NCBI RefSeq assembly: GCF_000283155.1
Contig: NW_004454225.1
Coordinates: 3,595,550 to 3,659,549, forward strand
Source of the DNA: Ceratotherium simum simum
Lineage: Eukaryota > Chordata > Mammalia > Perissodactyla > Rhinocerotidae
DNA: 64,000 nucleotides
Reading direction: 5' to 3'
Below the pieces are notes generated by a model. The model was not told the origin of the DNA. It did no database searches and was given only the letters and a program-made list of their open reading frames with translations. Position 1 is the first letter of the stretch, and each line of letters starts with the position of its first letter. Both the position numbers and the translations under genes were made by a program. This document shows, one piece after another, positions 18,749 through 37,984 of the stretch.

Positions 18749-19528
18749 ATGAAGCTGAACGAGAGGAGTGTGGCCCACTACGCACTGAGCGACTCCCCAG
18801 CAGACCACACGGGTTTCCTGCGCACTTGGGGGGGACCAGGGACTCCACCCACCCCCAGTGGCACTGGCCGAAGGTGCTGGTTTGTCCTCAAGGGCAACCT
18901 ACTGTTTTCCTTCGAGAGTCGAGAGGGCCGGGCCCCGCTGAGCCTGGTGGTGCTGGAAGGCTGCACGGTGGAGCTGGCTGAGGCTCCTGTGCCTGAGGAG
19001 TTTGCCTTCGCCATCCGCTTCGACGCCCCTGGTGTGCGCCCACACCTGCTGGCGGCAGATGGGCCGGCGGCCCAGGAGGCGTGGGTGAAAGCGCTATCCC
19101 GGGCAAGCTTTGGCTACATGCGCCTGGTGGTGCGCGAGCTGGAAAGCCAGTTGCGTGATGCTCGCCAGAGCCTGGCGTTGCATCGCCACTCCTCCTGGAG
19201 GGTCGTTACCAGCCGCTGTAAGCCCCAGGCTCCTGACCGCTGGTCTCCGGGCCTGGAAAACGGCCACTCCCGCTCCAGGGATTGCAGTCCCACAGGGTTG
19301 GTTGAAGAACCGAGCAGCAGGCCAGCAGGGCGGGGCTTGGCTGAGTGGGAGTTGCAGGGCCCTGCCAACCTCCTCCTAGGCAGGGGACAGAGCCCTGTGT
19401 CCCCTGAGACCTCCTGCTTCTCTACCCTGCACGACTGGTATGGCCAAGAGATCATGGAGCTGAGGCAGGGATGGCTGCAGAGGGCCCGGGGGGCCCAGCC
19501 AGAATGTGAGGAACAGAATAGGCCCTGA
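18749..19528 (+). CDS. PHETA2: Sesquipedalian-2 / PHETA2, endosomal PH-domain adaptor
   Basis: PHETA2 (also FAM109B, Ses2, IPIP27B) is an endosomal adaptor that binds the inositol 5-phosphatases OCRL and INPP5B and acts in receptor recycling. A single uninterrupted coding exon gives 259 aa, the human length I recall. The start [17 protein letters not shown] at 18,749 is chosen by that match. In-frame codons upstream cross the splice acceptor CTTTTTTCCCCACAG (ends 18,680) and are not used. A PH domain spans roughly residues 18-120 ([16 protein letters not shown] near its start, [16 protein letters not shown] near its end). A helical stretch follows ([19 protein letters not shown]). The C-terminus carries the F&H motif for OCRL binding, seen as [18 protein letters not shown]. 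No frameshift or missing domain was seen. Confidence 0.97.
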   Translation: MKLNERSVAHYALSDSPADHTGFLRTWGGPGTPPTPSGTGRRCWFVLKGNLLFSFESREGRAPLSLVVLEGCTVELAEAPVPEEFAFAIRFDAPGVRPHLLAADGPAAQEAWVKALSRASFGYMRLVVRELESQLRDARQSLALHRHSSWRVVTSRCKPQAPDRWSPGLENGHSRSRDCSPTGLVEEPSSRPAGRGLAEWELQGPANLLLGRGQSPVSPETSCFSTLHDWYGQEIMELRQGWLQRARGAQPECEEQNRP

Positions 19529-20985
19529 GCCTTGGTCCTTTGGATTCTGCCTTCGTCCTGCTGGTCAGGACACCAGTGCCAGTGCTTTTTCAGGAGTTTA
19601 CTGTTTACTCATTTCCAAAGTTGCTTTTTGAGGGGGGTTCTCTCCTTCCTGCTTTTTAGGCTTTCTCCGGGTTCCAGATCCACTCTTGTGCCTGGAGGGG
19701 ATGGAGGTATCATTACTTCCAACCCCTTTATTTCCTGAGGCCCAGAGGTGGCTTGCTCAGCAGCCACAGAGCAAGACCCAAGTCTCCTGACTCTGTGCTG
19801 CGCTGCCCCTCTCTCAGAGGATATTGATGAAATGGAGGAAGTGGGGAATATTACATGGCCACAGGCCACCCTGACTTTCACCTACACGCCAAACTACAGC
19901 CATAATTTCCAACATGGTGAGTCTTGTGTGCATTTAAATACCACAAGTTGGCTGCACTGTTGACTTGAGGGACTGACCTTGTCAGAGAATGTAGATTTAT
20001 TGTGTCATGGGGGTTTCTGGGGCCCAGCTCTTTCTGAGTGGCAGAAGGGATTGCAGTCCCTCATGCGGGGTGTGGGTGGGGGCATGGGACCCCCATTCTG
20101 CAGTTTGGGAAGGGCCTTTTGGACGGAGAGGGCCTTTAGCCAATACAAAGGGATTTATTCTGCTCGGAAAGTGTTGGGGCCCATACTCTCTCCCTGGCTG
20201 TCCTGTTAACAGATGGTATTGGATGTTGCCCCAGGAGGGGCTCATAGCTTTTGTATGTCAGCAGAAATCCTTACGCTCTGTCCTCAGCAGCTAGGTCCTA
20301 GAGCTGCCAAGTGGGAAGCTAAAGAAGAGGTGGGGAGGCAGTGTGGCTCCCTGGGAAAGCTACTTTGGTTCCCAGTCCTGGGCATTCTAGGAGCTTGGGC
20401 ACAGGATTCTCGGTACCCTGTGATAAACTATTCTCTCCTGACTGCTCCTGAAACTACCTGGGAACTCATTCACAGGCCTGCTTGTCACCCCGTGTGTACC
20501 TGCCAAGACCCTTTCATTGCTACTCTCACCAGCATCGGCCAAGTGTTTTCTTTGTCGATTGTTCTGGGAAGCAAATTGGCTGGGTCCAAAGAGCTGAGCC
20601 CAGACTAGCTTGACACCCTAGGGGTATGGTGGCAGTGGCTGAATGGATGATTCAGAACCTGGTCGGAGACCCTGCCCCAAATACACACAACCTGCCCCTT
20701 CTTAGCCTCTCTCTCCCTTATGGGGGTCACAGGCAGCCTGATCAAGGCCTAGAGGCTGAGGCTCAGAGCCTCTTAGGGCCAGGACGCTGAGATGTGGCCC
20801 AGGATCCAGGACCCGTTCCTGCCTGGCTTGTTTCCCACAAAGAGGGGCCGCATTCCCACCCCTGTACAGGAGCCCACAGCCCACTGCACCTTGTTTTATA
20901 CGCAGATACTCCAGGCTTTTGTTATCTTTCTTATTGTTACTGTGTTTTTTATACGATTAAAACACTAAGTTTTTTTTTACTCATT
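19529..20985 (+). other. PHETA2: PHETA2 3'UTR with ATTAAA signal
   Basis: The 3'UTR runs about 1.4 kb to an ATTAAA hexamer at 20,956-20,961, followed by a T-rich stretch. It includes a MIR-like piece at about 19,735-19,800. The end is inferred from the hexamer. Confidence 0.55.
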
Positions 20986-21109
20986 TCGGTTCCTCAAGTT
21001 TATTTCAACGGCCACCTGAGGGCTGCTCTCTCAAGCCCTGGCTGTCCTGGGTGGGGAACAACGGCAGAAATCTCAAGGCTTCACACGCACGACACTAGCT
21101 GACGGCCCC

Positions 21110-21560
21110 ACCCAACGCCCGGAAAGAGGGTGGGACTGGGGCATCGGCGCCATCCTCGTGACGTCACCACGTCGGGCCAGAGACAAATGCCTGTTTCCCA
21201 TCGCAACAGGAACTAGGAGCACTGGGCAAAGTGGGAGGTTGGGCCTCTCGTCTGATCCCGAATGCCTCGCGAGGCTTGGGGCGGCGTTCTTCCCGAGGGC
21301 GTCACCGGGGCCAGGCAGTGGGGTTTGGGAGCCGGGCCTAGGGGCGGAGCTGGGAGATGGCTTCTGGAGCGGCTCGCTGGCTGGCATTGGCACCCGTCCG
21401 ATCCGGGGCTCTGCGGATCGGGCCGAGCTGGAGGAAAGGTGGAGATGTCTCCGCCGGACGAGGCGGTCCAGGTCGGAGTCTGGTGCCGTGGAGGTCAGTC
21501 ATCGTTACTCGCAGCGGCGCCATTTTGCCCAAACCGGTGAAAGTGAGTGTCTGCATGGAG
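21110..21560 (+). promoter_or_regulatory. SMDT1: SMDT1 promoter with palindromic CRE
   Basis: A CpG-rich block overlaps SMDT1 exon 1. A perfect cAMP response element, TGACGTCA, lies at 21,159-21,166, about 190 bp upstream of the start codon. The block begins only about 130 bp beyond the probable end of PHETA2. Confidence 0.65.
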
Positions 21561-23200
21561 GCGGGGCGAAGGGGCTGAGGCCAATCATTGTGGGGAGTGT
21601 GTGTGTGGGGGGGGGTCAACGCTGATTGACAGGAGCAAAGACCAATCATACTACCTCCTTAGATCGGAAGACGGATCAAGGACAAAGTTTTGCGTTAATG
21701 TGCGGCTAATTTTGACAGACGGGAGGAAATGGACGAGAGAGATCCCGGTGTTGAGCTGGGTGCTTGGAGACAGAAGATGGGGGAAGAGCCGAGAAAGACG
21801 GCATTTTGCACTGGCTTATCGTGAGGAGCGTGGTGCCCTAGTTCTGCGGAGCCAGAAGACTCGGCTTTTTGCATCTAATACAGACAAGTCACATAACCTC
21901 TGTGCCCTGTCTGCTTCAAGAGTTGATGGGATGAAATAACGAATTGTGAAAGGACTTTATAAATAAAGGATACGTAGGACAGGCCTTATCTTTTTATGAG
22001 TTTTGACCTAGTATTTAATTCATGTGATTTGCGACCTGAGAGGTGTGCAATCGTCTGAGGTTTAAATCCTGAGAGGTGTGTAGGGAATTATTATAGTCAC
22101 TGTTTTTACAAATGAAGAATCGGGCCAGAGCGGTCCAGCCAGTTTCCAAAGCTAGCAGCTCAGTTAGGTCCTGGAATCCAGGGTTCTTGGGGGTACAACC
22201 CCCACCAGGTCCTGTTTTTTCCGCCGCTGAATGCTATCACATGCCCTCAGTATCCTTGGGTTTTTCTAAGTAAAATGGAAACACTCCCCTATAATCCAAC
22301 AAAAATTTGCTTTTTGACTCCAGAGCTGTGTGGGAGTTGAAAAACAAAACCAAGTTCTTTTAAAAATAGGCTAGCTCACACAGACAAGTGAGTTCAGGGT
22401 TGTTTCAAAGCAAGAAGCAGGAAGGTGTGGGGTCCATGTTGGGGAAGAGCTGCCTTATAAAAAGGCGTAGCTAAACTTTTTTTCTTTTTGAAACTCCAGG
22501 AAATACGAGATGTTGAGCTTTTACTGAAACTCCCAGTCCTTCTAAATAGCTAGTCTTTTAGTGTAAAGACATGCTCACTTTTCAAAACACACTTGTTTCT
22601 AAAATTTAATGTGGTGAAATCAAATTTCTCAGGCACCGGGGAACCTGTTCAAGAACTGTATAGAATATCCCTTCATACTACATCTTTCTGTAATCCGTTT
22701 TCATGTGTTTTAGTGTCTAATTGAAGTAGAGCTGAACTCTACTTCCAGAGTCCAGCTCTCTTAGTACTTTCTCACCTGTTTGTCTGTAGGTATCTGCGAG
22801 TAGTTACCAGGTTGTGCCCAAATTTTTAGATGTCTGAAGTGCCTAATACTTTTCTTTCCAGTATCTACTTTGATTGCCATAACAGTCACTCTATCTCTTC
22901 TGTTTATTTTTCTTGCTCTGAATTTTTCCAAGGACTTTAAAATGAAGTTGCTTATGATGGGTCTGGGATCCACAGGAGGGAATGCCCCTAAGAGGGCCGG
23001 GCCTTCTGTAGTCCTGCTGCTGTCAGCTCGGAGCTCACAGCCATTGCTCTGACCCCCCGCAGATGTCCTTCGGCCTCCTCCGCGTGTTCTCCATTGTGAT
23101 CCCCTTTCTCTATGTCGGGACGCTCATTAGCAAGAACTTTGCTGCTCTACTTGAGGAGCATGACATTTTTGTCCCAGAGGATGATGATGACGACGACTAA
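21357..23200 (+). CDS. SMDT1: EMRE, essential MCU regulator, two coding exons
   Basis: EMRE is a small inner-mitochondrial-membrane protein required for conduction by the calcium uniporter MCU and for coupling it to MICU1/2. Coding exons are 21,357-21,542 (62 codons, MASGAARWLALAPVRSGALR start, donor GTGAGT) and 23,063-23,200 (45 codons plus stop, after CCCCCCGCAG), giving 107 aa as in human. The N-terminal half is a basic, Arg/Ser-rich targeting sequence. LPKPVK precedes the membrane segment FSIVIPFLYVGTLI and marks the MCU-contact region. The acidic tail VPEDDDDDD is the MICU1-binding end. A third, untranslated exon starts at 24,786 after TTTCTTACAG and ends after AATAAA at 25,013-25,018; the stop is 3 nt before the exon 2 donor. 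Nothing is missing. Confidence 0.97.
21543..23062 (+). other. SMDT1 intron 1
   Basis: Apart from a weak MIR-like stretch near 22,085-22,190, I see no exon, RNA gene or recent repeat. Confidence 0.5.
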
Positions 23201-23804
23201 TAGGTAAGACTTGCTTTTCCCTCTACGTGGACCAGGAGCAGAAAGTGGGGTGGAGCATCTGAAGTGTGATGCAGTTTGGCCTGATAGCAGCATTTGGACA
23301 CTTGAAACAGCAAGTAGCTAATGTTTTTATTTTGCATTTTCTCTATGTTGGATGAAGGAAACCATCTTACTTACAAATCACTGGATCTCTTCCAACTAGG
23401 TTGGATCCCAGCCAGCCTTTTCATTTGTCCTTTATGTACCCTCAATCTCTCAACCCACAAATTTTCTTGACAATATGCCATACATACACATCACAAACAT
23501 CTTCATTTCAGTGTTCCACACTGAAATTTAGAAACTGCAGATCCTCACCATGGTCAGCTCTGGTTACCAAGCTCTGCACTAGTGCAGCCTTGGTCCTGCA
23601 CTGCTCACAAACCCTTCCCCCAGTGTCAGTCCCATTCAGCTTCCTTGTGTTGACTGCTGGTGGTGATGTGCTGCATGGCTGTATTACTGTCATAGATAAG
23701 GACACTCGTGACTCCTTAGCCTGGCATTCAGGGCTTGCCCTGATCTGGTTGCACCTGTTATTCTAGCCTCATCTATATTCCCAACCACACACCTGTCCCC
23801 ATTA

Positions 23805-24075
23805 TTCACCATTTTTTTTTTTTTTTTTTTTTTTGAGGAAGACTAGCCCTGAGCTAACATCCATTGCCAATCCTCCTCATTTTGCTGAGGAAGATTGGAC
23901 CTGGGCTAACACCTGTGCCCATCTTCCTCCACTTTATATGGGACGCCACCACAGCATGGCTTGAGAAGTGGTGCGTCGGTCTGCGCCTGGGATCCGAACC
24001 CGCAAACTCTGGGCTGCCGAAGTGGAGTGTGCACACTTAACCGCTATGCCACTGGGCTGGCCCCCTTCACCATTT
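23805..24075 (-). mobile_element. ERE SINE with 10-bp target duplication
   Basis: The minus-strand ERE at 23,815-24,065 has its poly(T) at the left and the GGGGGCCAGCCC-type head at the right. TTCACCATTT is duplicated at 23,805-23,814 and 24,066-24,075. Confidence 0.95.
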
Positions 24076-24208
24076 CTTGAATTACCTACACTCTTACTCC
24101 CAAGCATTGGCTCACTGTTCCTCCCACTTGGAAAGCTATTTCCCACTGCTCTGTCGTATTTCCACCAATTCTTCATTGTCTTTGAAGTCTTCCCGCATCC
24201 CTCCATTT

Positions 24209-24483
24209 GAAAGTGACTGTTCCTGGGCTGGCCCGGTGGCGCAGGTGGTTAAGTGTGCGGGCTCTGCTGTGGTGGCCCGGGGTTCGCCGGTTTGGATCCC
24301 GGGCGCGCACCGATGCACTGCTTGGCAAGCCATGCTGTGGCGGTGTCCCATATAAGGTGGAGGAAGATGGGCATGGATGTTAGCCCACGGCCAGTCTTCC
24401 TCAGCAAAAAAGAGGAGGATTGGCAGATGTTAGCTCAGGGCCGATATTCCTCACCAAAAAAACAAAAGAAAGTGACTGCTCCT
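24209..24483 (+). mobile_element. ERE SINE with 16-bp target duplication
   Basis: The plus-strand ERE at 24,225-24,467 lies between GAAAGTGACTGTTCCT (24,209-24,224) and GAAAGTGACTGCTCCT (24,468-24,483), one mismatch. Confidence 0.95.
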
Positions 24484-24785
24484 TCCTCTGACTGACCAGT
24501 ACCTCTCTTGTGACACTCAGTATTATGTACTTAAACACCTACACACACCCCAAACGCCACTAGACTATGAACTACTTGGTGGCAGGGAACATGTTTTTTA
24601 TACCTTTGGGCCCCAAGCGCCTGGCCTATGGTGAATGCTCAGTAAATGTATGAATGAATAATCAAACGTCCTCAAAACTGCCTTTCTCCTCGTGTTTGGT
24701 AGAACCACTCTGTGGAATTCTCTTTCGGTATGTGGATAGATGACTGCTCTGTTGCCGACTTCACTGCTGCTTTCCTTTCTTACAG

Positions 24786-25035
24786 GGCATGAAAGAAGTA
24801 CAGAAGGGTGAAAACCCTACCTTAATTAAGAAATGGTGATGCTCACAGCCTCTCCTCCTCCCCTATCAGCAGAAGGGCCCAGGGAAAGCCCTCAGCCTCC
24901 CAACTCCAGTGAAGCCTCCTGCATGGTCTGTGACCACAGCCCAGATCCCCAGGCTCTAGGAGGTTCCCTGAGATGTGCTGTCCACTGAGCACAGTCAGAT
25001 TATGAATGAACGAATAAACATCAGCTCTGTATGAC
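24786..25035 (+). other. SMDT1: SMDT1 untranslated last exon and poly(A) signal
   Basis: The exon follows CTTTCTTACAG and ends about 17 nt after AATAAA (25,013-25,018). It is entirely non-coding. Confidence 0.75.
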
Positions 25036-25520
25036 TAAGTGATGGCTGAAATTTCTCAGCATGAGCAGGCTCTAGTTGTTGCGGTTTCTTGTCTTGGCTG
25101 GCCTTTCTCTCTCAGCTGATATATAGGCCTTTGATTTACAATCCTGGATCTCCTGGCCCCTACGGATCCACAATTATGGGGGCCTGGGACCTATTCTCAT
25201 TATTTACAAAAGCGCAACACAAACTGTTTTCCCTCAATAAAGCTCAAGCTTTTTTTATGTTGAGTAACACTGGCTAATTGTCACATGCTAATCATAAGGA
25301 GCTTTGACTGTTAGTTTAAAACTACTTGAGAAATATCATTATTAGAATGATTCTTTCAAAACTCGGTTTCCTTAGATGAAAAGATAATAAAGGGACTGTT
25401 GGTGTTGAAAAATTTGGGAATCCTCGGGTGGTTGTACCTACAGATACTGACCCCTTTCTCCAGCATTTAGACTGTCCAGGGACAGAATGGAGAAGACTAC
25501 CATCCAAAGCGGAGATCAAT
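25036..25520. other. Gap between the converging SMDT1 and NDUFA6
   Basis: No gene or clear repeat was seen between the two 3' ends. Confidence 0.5.
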
Positions 25521-26191
25521 TCTTTAACGTGGGCCAACATTTATTCTCCTGTCACCTTAGAGCTACACCCGAGCTTGCAAAAACAGTAGGAATATTTATG
25601 TTCCCTGTATGTGCACTGAACAGCTGTGTCCCAAGCAGGATGCCTAATTGAGGAGGAAGTTAATTTCATTTGAAGGGCCGGTGCTTGTTGCAAGTAGAGG
25701 GACTAGACCTCTGAACAGCCATTTCCTTCAGGACCCAGGGAAAAAGAGCCCAGCCTGTCAGCTCTACTTCTGTGCTGCTTAGTACTACTCTGATGCCTCT
25801 CCAACAGCAAGAGCTGGCTAATTTTGGATAATGTGTGCTGTGACACCAAGCTGTCTAATCCTGGAATTAACGAAATCATCCAGCCTCATACCCAGTATGA
25901 CAGTTTCTGAGCAGATGGCCTCATCCTTCCTGTTTACCAACATGTGAGGCTCTGAGAAAAAGAATCCAATCTAATTTACAGGAAACACCACACTTCAGGA
26001 AAAGGGAAAGAAGAGGTGGTGTGTATACCAAGACCCCACTCGTTCAGGCAAAAAGTGAGAGAGACTGCAGAAACAGTGTTTCCCATTGGTTCACCAATGG
26101 AATTCTGTCATGAATATATGACCATCATATATTGATTTATTTGTGCTCTAAAGTATTTAAATATCAGCATGCACCTTTCCACTGAGTGACT
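25521..26191 (-). other. NDUFA6: NDUFA6 3'UTR, two candidate poly(A) signals
   Basis: On the minus strand AATAAA occurs at 26,141-26,136, only 51 nt after the stop, and again at 25,545-25,540. Either may be used; the distal one would give a 3'UTR of about 650 nt. Confidence 0.5.
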
Positions 26192-33620
<7,429 letters not shown>

Positions 33621-34260
33621 GGCTGCCTGGCGCTGGCCTGACCCCTATGCGACTTTTCCGCAACAACATTTTTTTTTTTTGATAAACCAACTCTTTTTGA
33701 AGCGCGGTATAGATATGAAAGCGCTCTCCCGGCCTGTAGCTTCTCGGCGTTTCTCCACAGCCCGGGAGGTAGGTTATATCATCAGCCTCATTTCCGAAAA
33801 ACACATTTTCATCCCAAACTCTGGATCTCTGTGGAAAAACAGCCCAGAATCTTGGAGCTGGAAGAAGCTTAAGTCGTCCATTCTGGGCCTCGCTCTCTTT
33901 CCGGGCGTTTTTCTACTGAAGTTCTCTGAACGTCAGGGGAGCCTAGAAGTGTAAAGGGAGAGGTAGCAGCTGGCAGCACACAGCCCTGCACTGATGTTTT
34001 ACCTGCCTTTGATCTCGCAGATCAGGTCGGTACCGTTAGCATCCCCATTTTACAGGTGAGGAAACTGCGGTGGTGCAGAGTCTAGGTCACTTCCCATGTG
34101 AGGTGGCCCCCCCAAATCGACCCCGGCCTGGGGCTCACGGTGTTTTCTGGAAGTGCGGTTGACGGGCACCTCGCGAGTGCTGGGGCAGGAGGAGGGGACA
34201 GGGCCCCGGACGAGCTCTGGGACCTGGGCTGGCATGGGGTATAGCCCTGCATCTAGCCCA
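33621..34260 (+). other. Possible divergent transcript from the NDUFA6 island
   Basis: No protein gene was found. CCGGGAG followed by GTAGGT after base 33,768 is a plausible splice donor for a non-coding transcript going right. In human a divergent lncRNA lies at the equivalent place. A MIR fragment is at about 34,005-34,110. Confidence 0.3.
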
Positions 34261-34479
34261 GTCTTTCCAGTTTTAAAGGGTAAAAAATCGGATTCTTTTT
34301 CCTTTATTATCTTTTAAAATGTATTTGTACATTTAAATGAGTTATAAAAGCGTGTCACATATATGTTACAAAGCATGATGATGAAATGGAAACTTGAACC
34401 TCAGTACCCACCTTAAGAAGTGGTAATATAGTTAAAGGTTTATATAAAGGGTACTGTGTTTCTGGTAACCACTGTTTTA

Positions 34480-34660
34480 AATTCTCCTGGCACATTAGCT
34501 TAATTAAGCCTCACAACACACCTGTGAGATAAATGCTGTTATACCCATTTTACAGATGAGAAAACTGAGACATAGCCTAAGTTACTTGACAGCGTTGGGT
34601 TGAGACCCAGGTAGCTGGCTCCAGAGTCTGTGCTCTACCTCTCACAGCACCTATACAATA
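34480..34660 (+). repeat. MIR fragment
   Basis: CACAACACACCTGTGAGATAAATGC...CATTTTACAGATGAGAAAACTGAG is MIR core sequence. Confidence 0.75.
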
Positions 34661-34744
34661 TCTACCTGTGTAATTCTAACCTAATCCATGCTCCTGTCCC
34701 CTCTAGGAGTAACCACTATCATTAATTTAGCGTTTAATCTTCCT

Positions 34745-35697
34745 TTTCATTGAAAAAAAAATTGCCTCTAAAACAACACACAAACTGGGAGAAAATATTT
34801 GCAAATCATATATTTCATAAGAGACTTGTATCTAGAATATATAGAAGGCTCTTACAACTCAATAGTAAAAAGACAAATAGCCCAACTAAAAAAGGAGCAA
34901 AGGTGACAACACCAAATGCTGATGAAGGTGTGGAGCAGCAGGAACTCGCACTGCTGATGAGAATGCAGAATCAGAGCCACTTTGGAAGACAGTTTAGCAG
35001 TTTCTTACAAAACTAAATACACTTTACCATATGATACAGAAATCACGCTCTGTGGTATTACCCAAATGAGTTGAAAACTTATGTCCACACAAAAATATGC
35101 ATATGGATGTTTAGAGCAGCTTTATTCATATTGCCAAAACTTGGAAGCAACCAAGAATTCCTTCAGGAGGTGAATGGATAAATAAACTGTGGTACGGAAT
35201 ATTCTTCAGTGCTAGAAAGAAATGAGCTATGAAGCCTAAAAACACGAGGAGCTTGGATGGATATTACTAAGTGAAAGAAGCCAATCTGAAAAGGCTACAA
35301 TACTGTATGATTCCAGCTATATGACGTACTGGAACAAGGCAAAACTATGGAGACAATAAAAAGATAATTGGTTGCTGGGGGGAAGGAAGGATGAATAGGT
35401 GCAGCACACAGGGTTTTTAGGGCAGTGAAACCATTCTGTATGATACTATAATGGTGGATGCATGTCATTATACGCTGTCCAAACCCACAGAGTGAACCCT
35501 GATGTAAACTGTGGACTTTGGATGATTACAATGTGTCAATGTAGGTTCATCAATTATAACAAATGTACCACTCTGGTGGGGGGTATTGATAGTGGAGGAG
35601 GCTGTGAGTGGTGGGGTACAAGGAGTATATGGAAATTCTCTGTACTCTCCACTCAGTTGTGCTGTGAACCTAAAACTGCTCTAAAAAATAAAGTCTT
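34745..35697 (+). mobile_element. LINE-1 3' end (plus orientation)
   Basis: An ORF2 C-terminal coding remnant (AACTGGGAGAAAATATTTGC..., GAACTCGCACTGCTGATGAG..., GAATGGATAAATAAACTGTGG) is followed by a 3'UTR-like end CTAAAAAATAAAGTCTT. Heavily decayed. Confidence 0.8.
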
Positions 35698-35946
35698 GGG
35701 GCTGGCCCGGTGGCGCAGCGGTTAAGTGCGCGAGCTCCGCTTCGTTGGCCCCAGGGTTCGCAGGTTCAGATCCCAGGCGCGCACCAATGCACCGCTTAAG
35801 CCATGCTGTGGCGGCGTCCCATATGAAGTGGAGAAAGATGGGCACAGATGTTAGCCCAGGGCCAGTCTTCCTCAGCAAAAAAGAGGAGGATTGGCATCGG
35901 ATGTTAGCTCAGGGCTAGTCCTCACACACGAACAAAATAAAGTCTT
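35685..35946 (+). mobile_element. ERE SINE with 13-bp target duplication
   Basis: The plus-strand ERE at 35,698-35,933 is flanked by AAAATAAAGTCTT at 35,685-35,697 and 35,934-35,946. It landed exactly at the tail of the preceding LINE-1. Confidence 0.95.
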
Positions 35947-36790
35947 TTTTTTTTTTTTATGGGCAAAAGATTTGAATAGCTATTTCTCCAAAGAAGATAT
36001 ACAAATGACCAATAAGTACATAAAAAGACACTCAACATCATTAGTCATTATGCAAATCAAAACTGTAGCAAGATACCATTTCTCAGCCAATAGAATGCCT
36101 AGAATGAAAAAGACAGACAATTGTTAGTGATGGCGAGGATGTGGAGAAATCTGAACCCTCATACATTGCGGGTGGTGATGTTAAATGGTGCATTCACTTT
36201 GGAAAATAGTCTGACAGTTTCTTAAAAACTTAAACATAGACTTAACTATACGATCCAGCAATTCCAATATCTACCCAGGAACATGAAAACATTTGTCCAA
36301 ACAAAGACTTGTATGCAAATGTTCATAGCAGCATTATTTACAATAGCCAAAAAATAGAAACAACCCAAAAGCCCATCAACTGGATGGACAAAAAAAAAAG
36401 TAGAGAAACAAAATGTGGTATATCTATGCAATGGAATACTCTTCATCGATGATGAACCTTGAAAACATTATGCTAAGTGAAAGAAGCTACACGCAAAACA
36501 ACACATATTGTATGATTCCATTTGTATGAAGGGTTCAGAAAAGGCAAATCTACAGAGACAGAAAGTAGGTTAGTGGTTGTCAGAGGCTGGAAGCGGAAAT
36601 GAGGAGTGGACCTAGCATGACGTTTCTGTCTAGGCTAATGGAAATGCTCTAAAATTAGTTTGTGGTGATAGTGTACAACTTTGTAAATATACTAAAATTC
36701 ATTGAATTGTACACTTAACATGGGTAAAGGATAAATTTTATGACAGGTAAATTATATCTCTACAAAGCTGTTGGAAAAAAAATGGTCTCC
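35947..36790 (+). mobile_element. Second LINE-1 3' end (plus orientation)
   Basis: ATTTCTCCAAAGAAGATATACAAATG...GATGTGGAGAAATCTG...CCCATCAACTGGATGG...GCAATGGAATACT is the ORF2 C-terminal region, followed by a 3'UTR to an A-rich end near 36,780. Confidence 0.85.
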
Positions 36791-36954
36791 AGTGATTTTT
36801 CAAATGTGTAAAGTACAATGTATTTTAATCATGCCTTCTTGCTCTTATCACCTTAAAAAAGGAAAAAACTCCTATTTGTCCTTATTAAAAACAATGATTT
36901 TAGAAAATCAGGAAAGAACGGCACAGTACAGAAAATAAATAGCCTCCATCGAAT

Positions 36955-37190
36955 TAGAGGCAATGTAGAATATAGTGAAAAGAATTTAGATGGTCTCTGA
37001 TACCAGTTACTAGCTGTGTATCAAGTTACCTTTCCTCTGTGAACTTTGGTTTCTACATCTGTAAAATGGGGATAATGATGGCATCACACAAGGTTGTGAG
37101 GATTAAATGAGATAATGTATATAATAAGTGCCTAGAAGAGTGTCTGCTGCACACAGATGTTTGATAAATGTGTTTTCCTTTCCTTTGTCT
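36955..37190 (+). repeat. MIR SINE
   Basis: ACTAGCTGTGTATCAAGTTACC...TCTACATCTGTAAAATGGGGATAATGATGG...AGGATTAAATGAGATAATG is MIR. Confidence 0.85.
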
Positions 37191-37984
37191 ACTAATCAGA
37201 TTATGAGAATCCTTTTAACTTTCTTTAGCCTCAATCCCTATAACACATTACAAAGAGTAGATCCTAGTGACCAAGAGCCAGTGAAGAGTGGCAGTCTTGT
37301 TGAGGGAGGAGGGTTGGAGTGCATCTAGGTGATTTTCTTGATGTTGTGTTTGTATTTTAAGCTCCCCACTTTTTACTTACATTGTATGTTATGGATTAAT
37401 ACAGAGATTTTTAAAAGTGCATTTATTCACATTTTACCCAAGATTATGAAAATGTCCATTTCTGTAGCAAGGAATATTATTTTTTTTGGTGGGTGATGTT
37501 GATATAGATATGGGCTAAGGGCTAACCACTCCCCCAACCCCCTCTTGTCGCTGTCCTTGGTGCCTAGAGAATATTAAATTGGGTTGAATTGAAGCCCTAA
37601 GCATTTAAGAAACTTGTGCACTTGGTTGTGGAGTGAGAAACTAGATCCCAGGATTTCTTATCCCGGTTCACTCCCTCTTATCCCTTCTTCCACTCCCGCC
37701 CTCCTCTCACCCCACTTGTGGCCTTGATTTAAAGTTCTTCTGTCTAAGATGGTCAACATCTATTTGCGTTCTACTTCCCTGAGATCGCCTTAGAATTAGA
37801 GATAAAAGTAGAGAATCTTTTGGGTTCCGGTGGCATATGGGATCATGAGATCCCAAGATGGAAGCAAAAGCAAGGAGGAAGTATCAGGAACTGGAAACAC
37901 ACCCATCAGGGCCCAGATACACAGCCACACATTGTACTCGGCCTTTTATTTCTGGCTCCTATAGGGAAGAGAGAAGTGGCTTAT
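37191..37984. other. Intergenic stretch with nothing recognised
   Basis: No supported exon or named repeat. Confidence 0.4.

Larger units (their letters stand above)
23204..24785 (+). other. SMDT1 intron 2: an L2 split by two EREs
   Basis: GT at 23,204 and AG at 24,785 bound the intron. From about 23,650 to 24,665 it holds an L2 3' end (ending CCTGGCCTATGGTGAATGCTCAGTAAATG), interrupted by one minus-strand and one plus-strand ERE. Confidence 0.7.
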
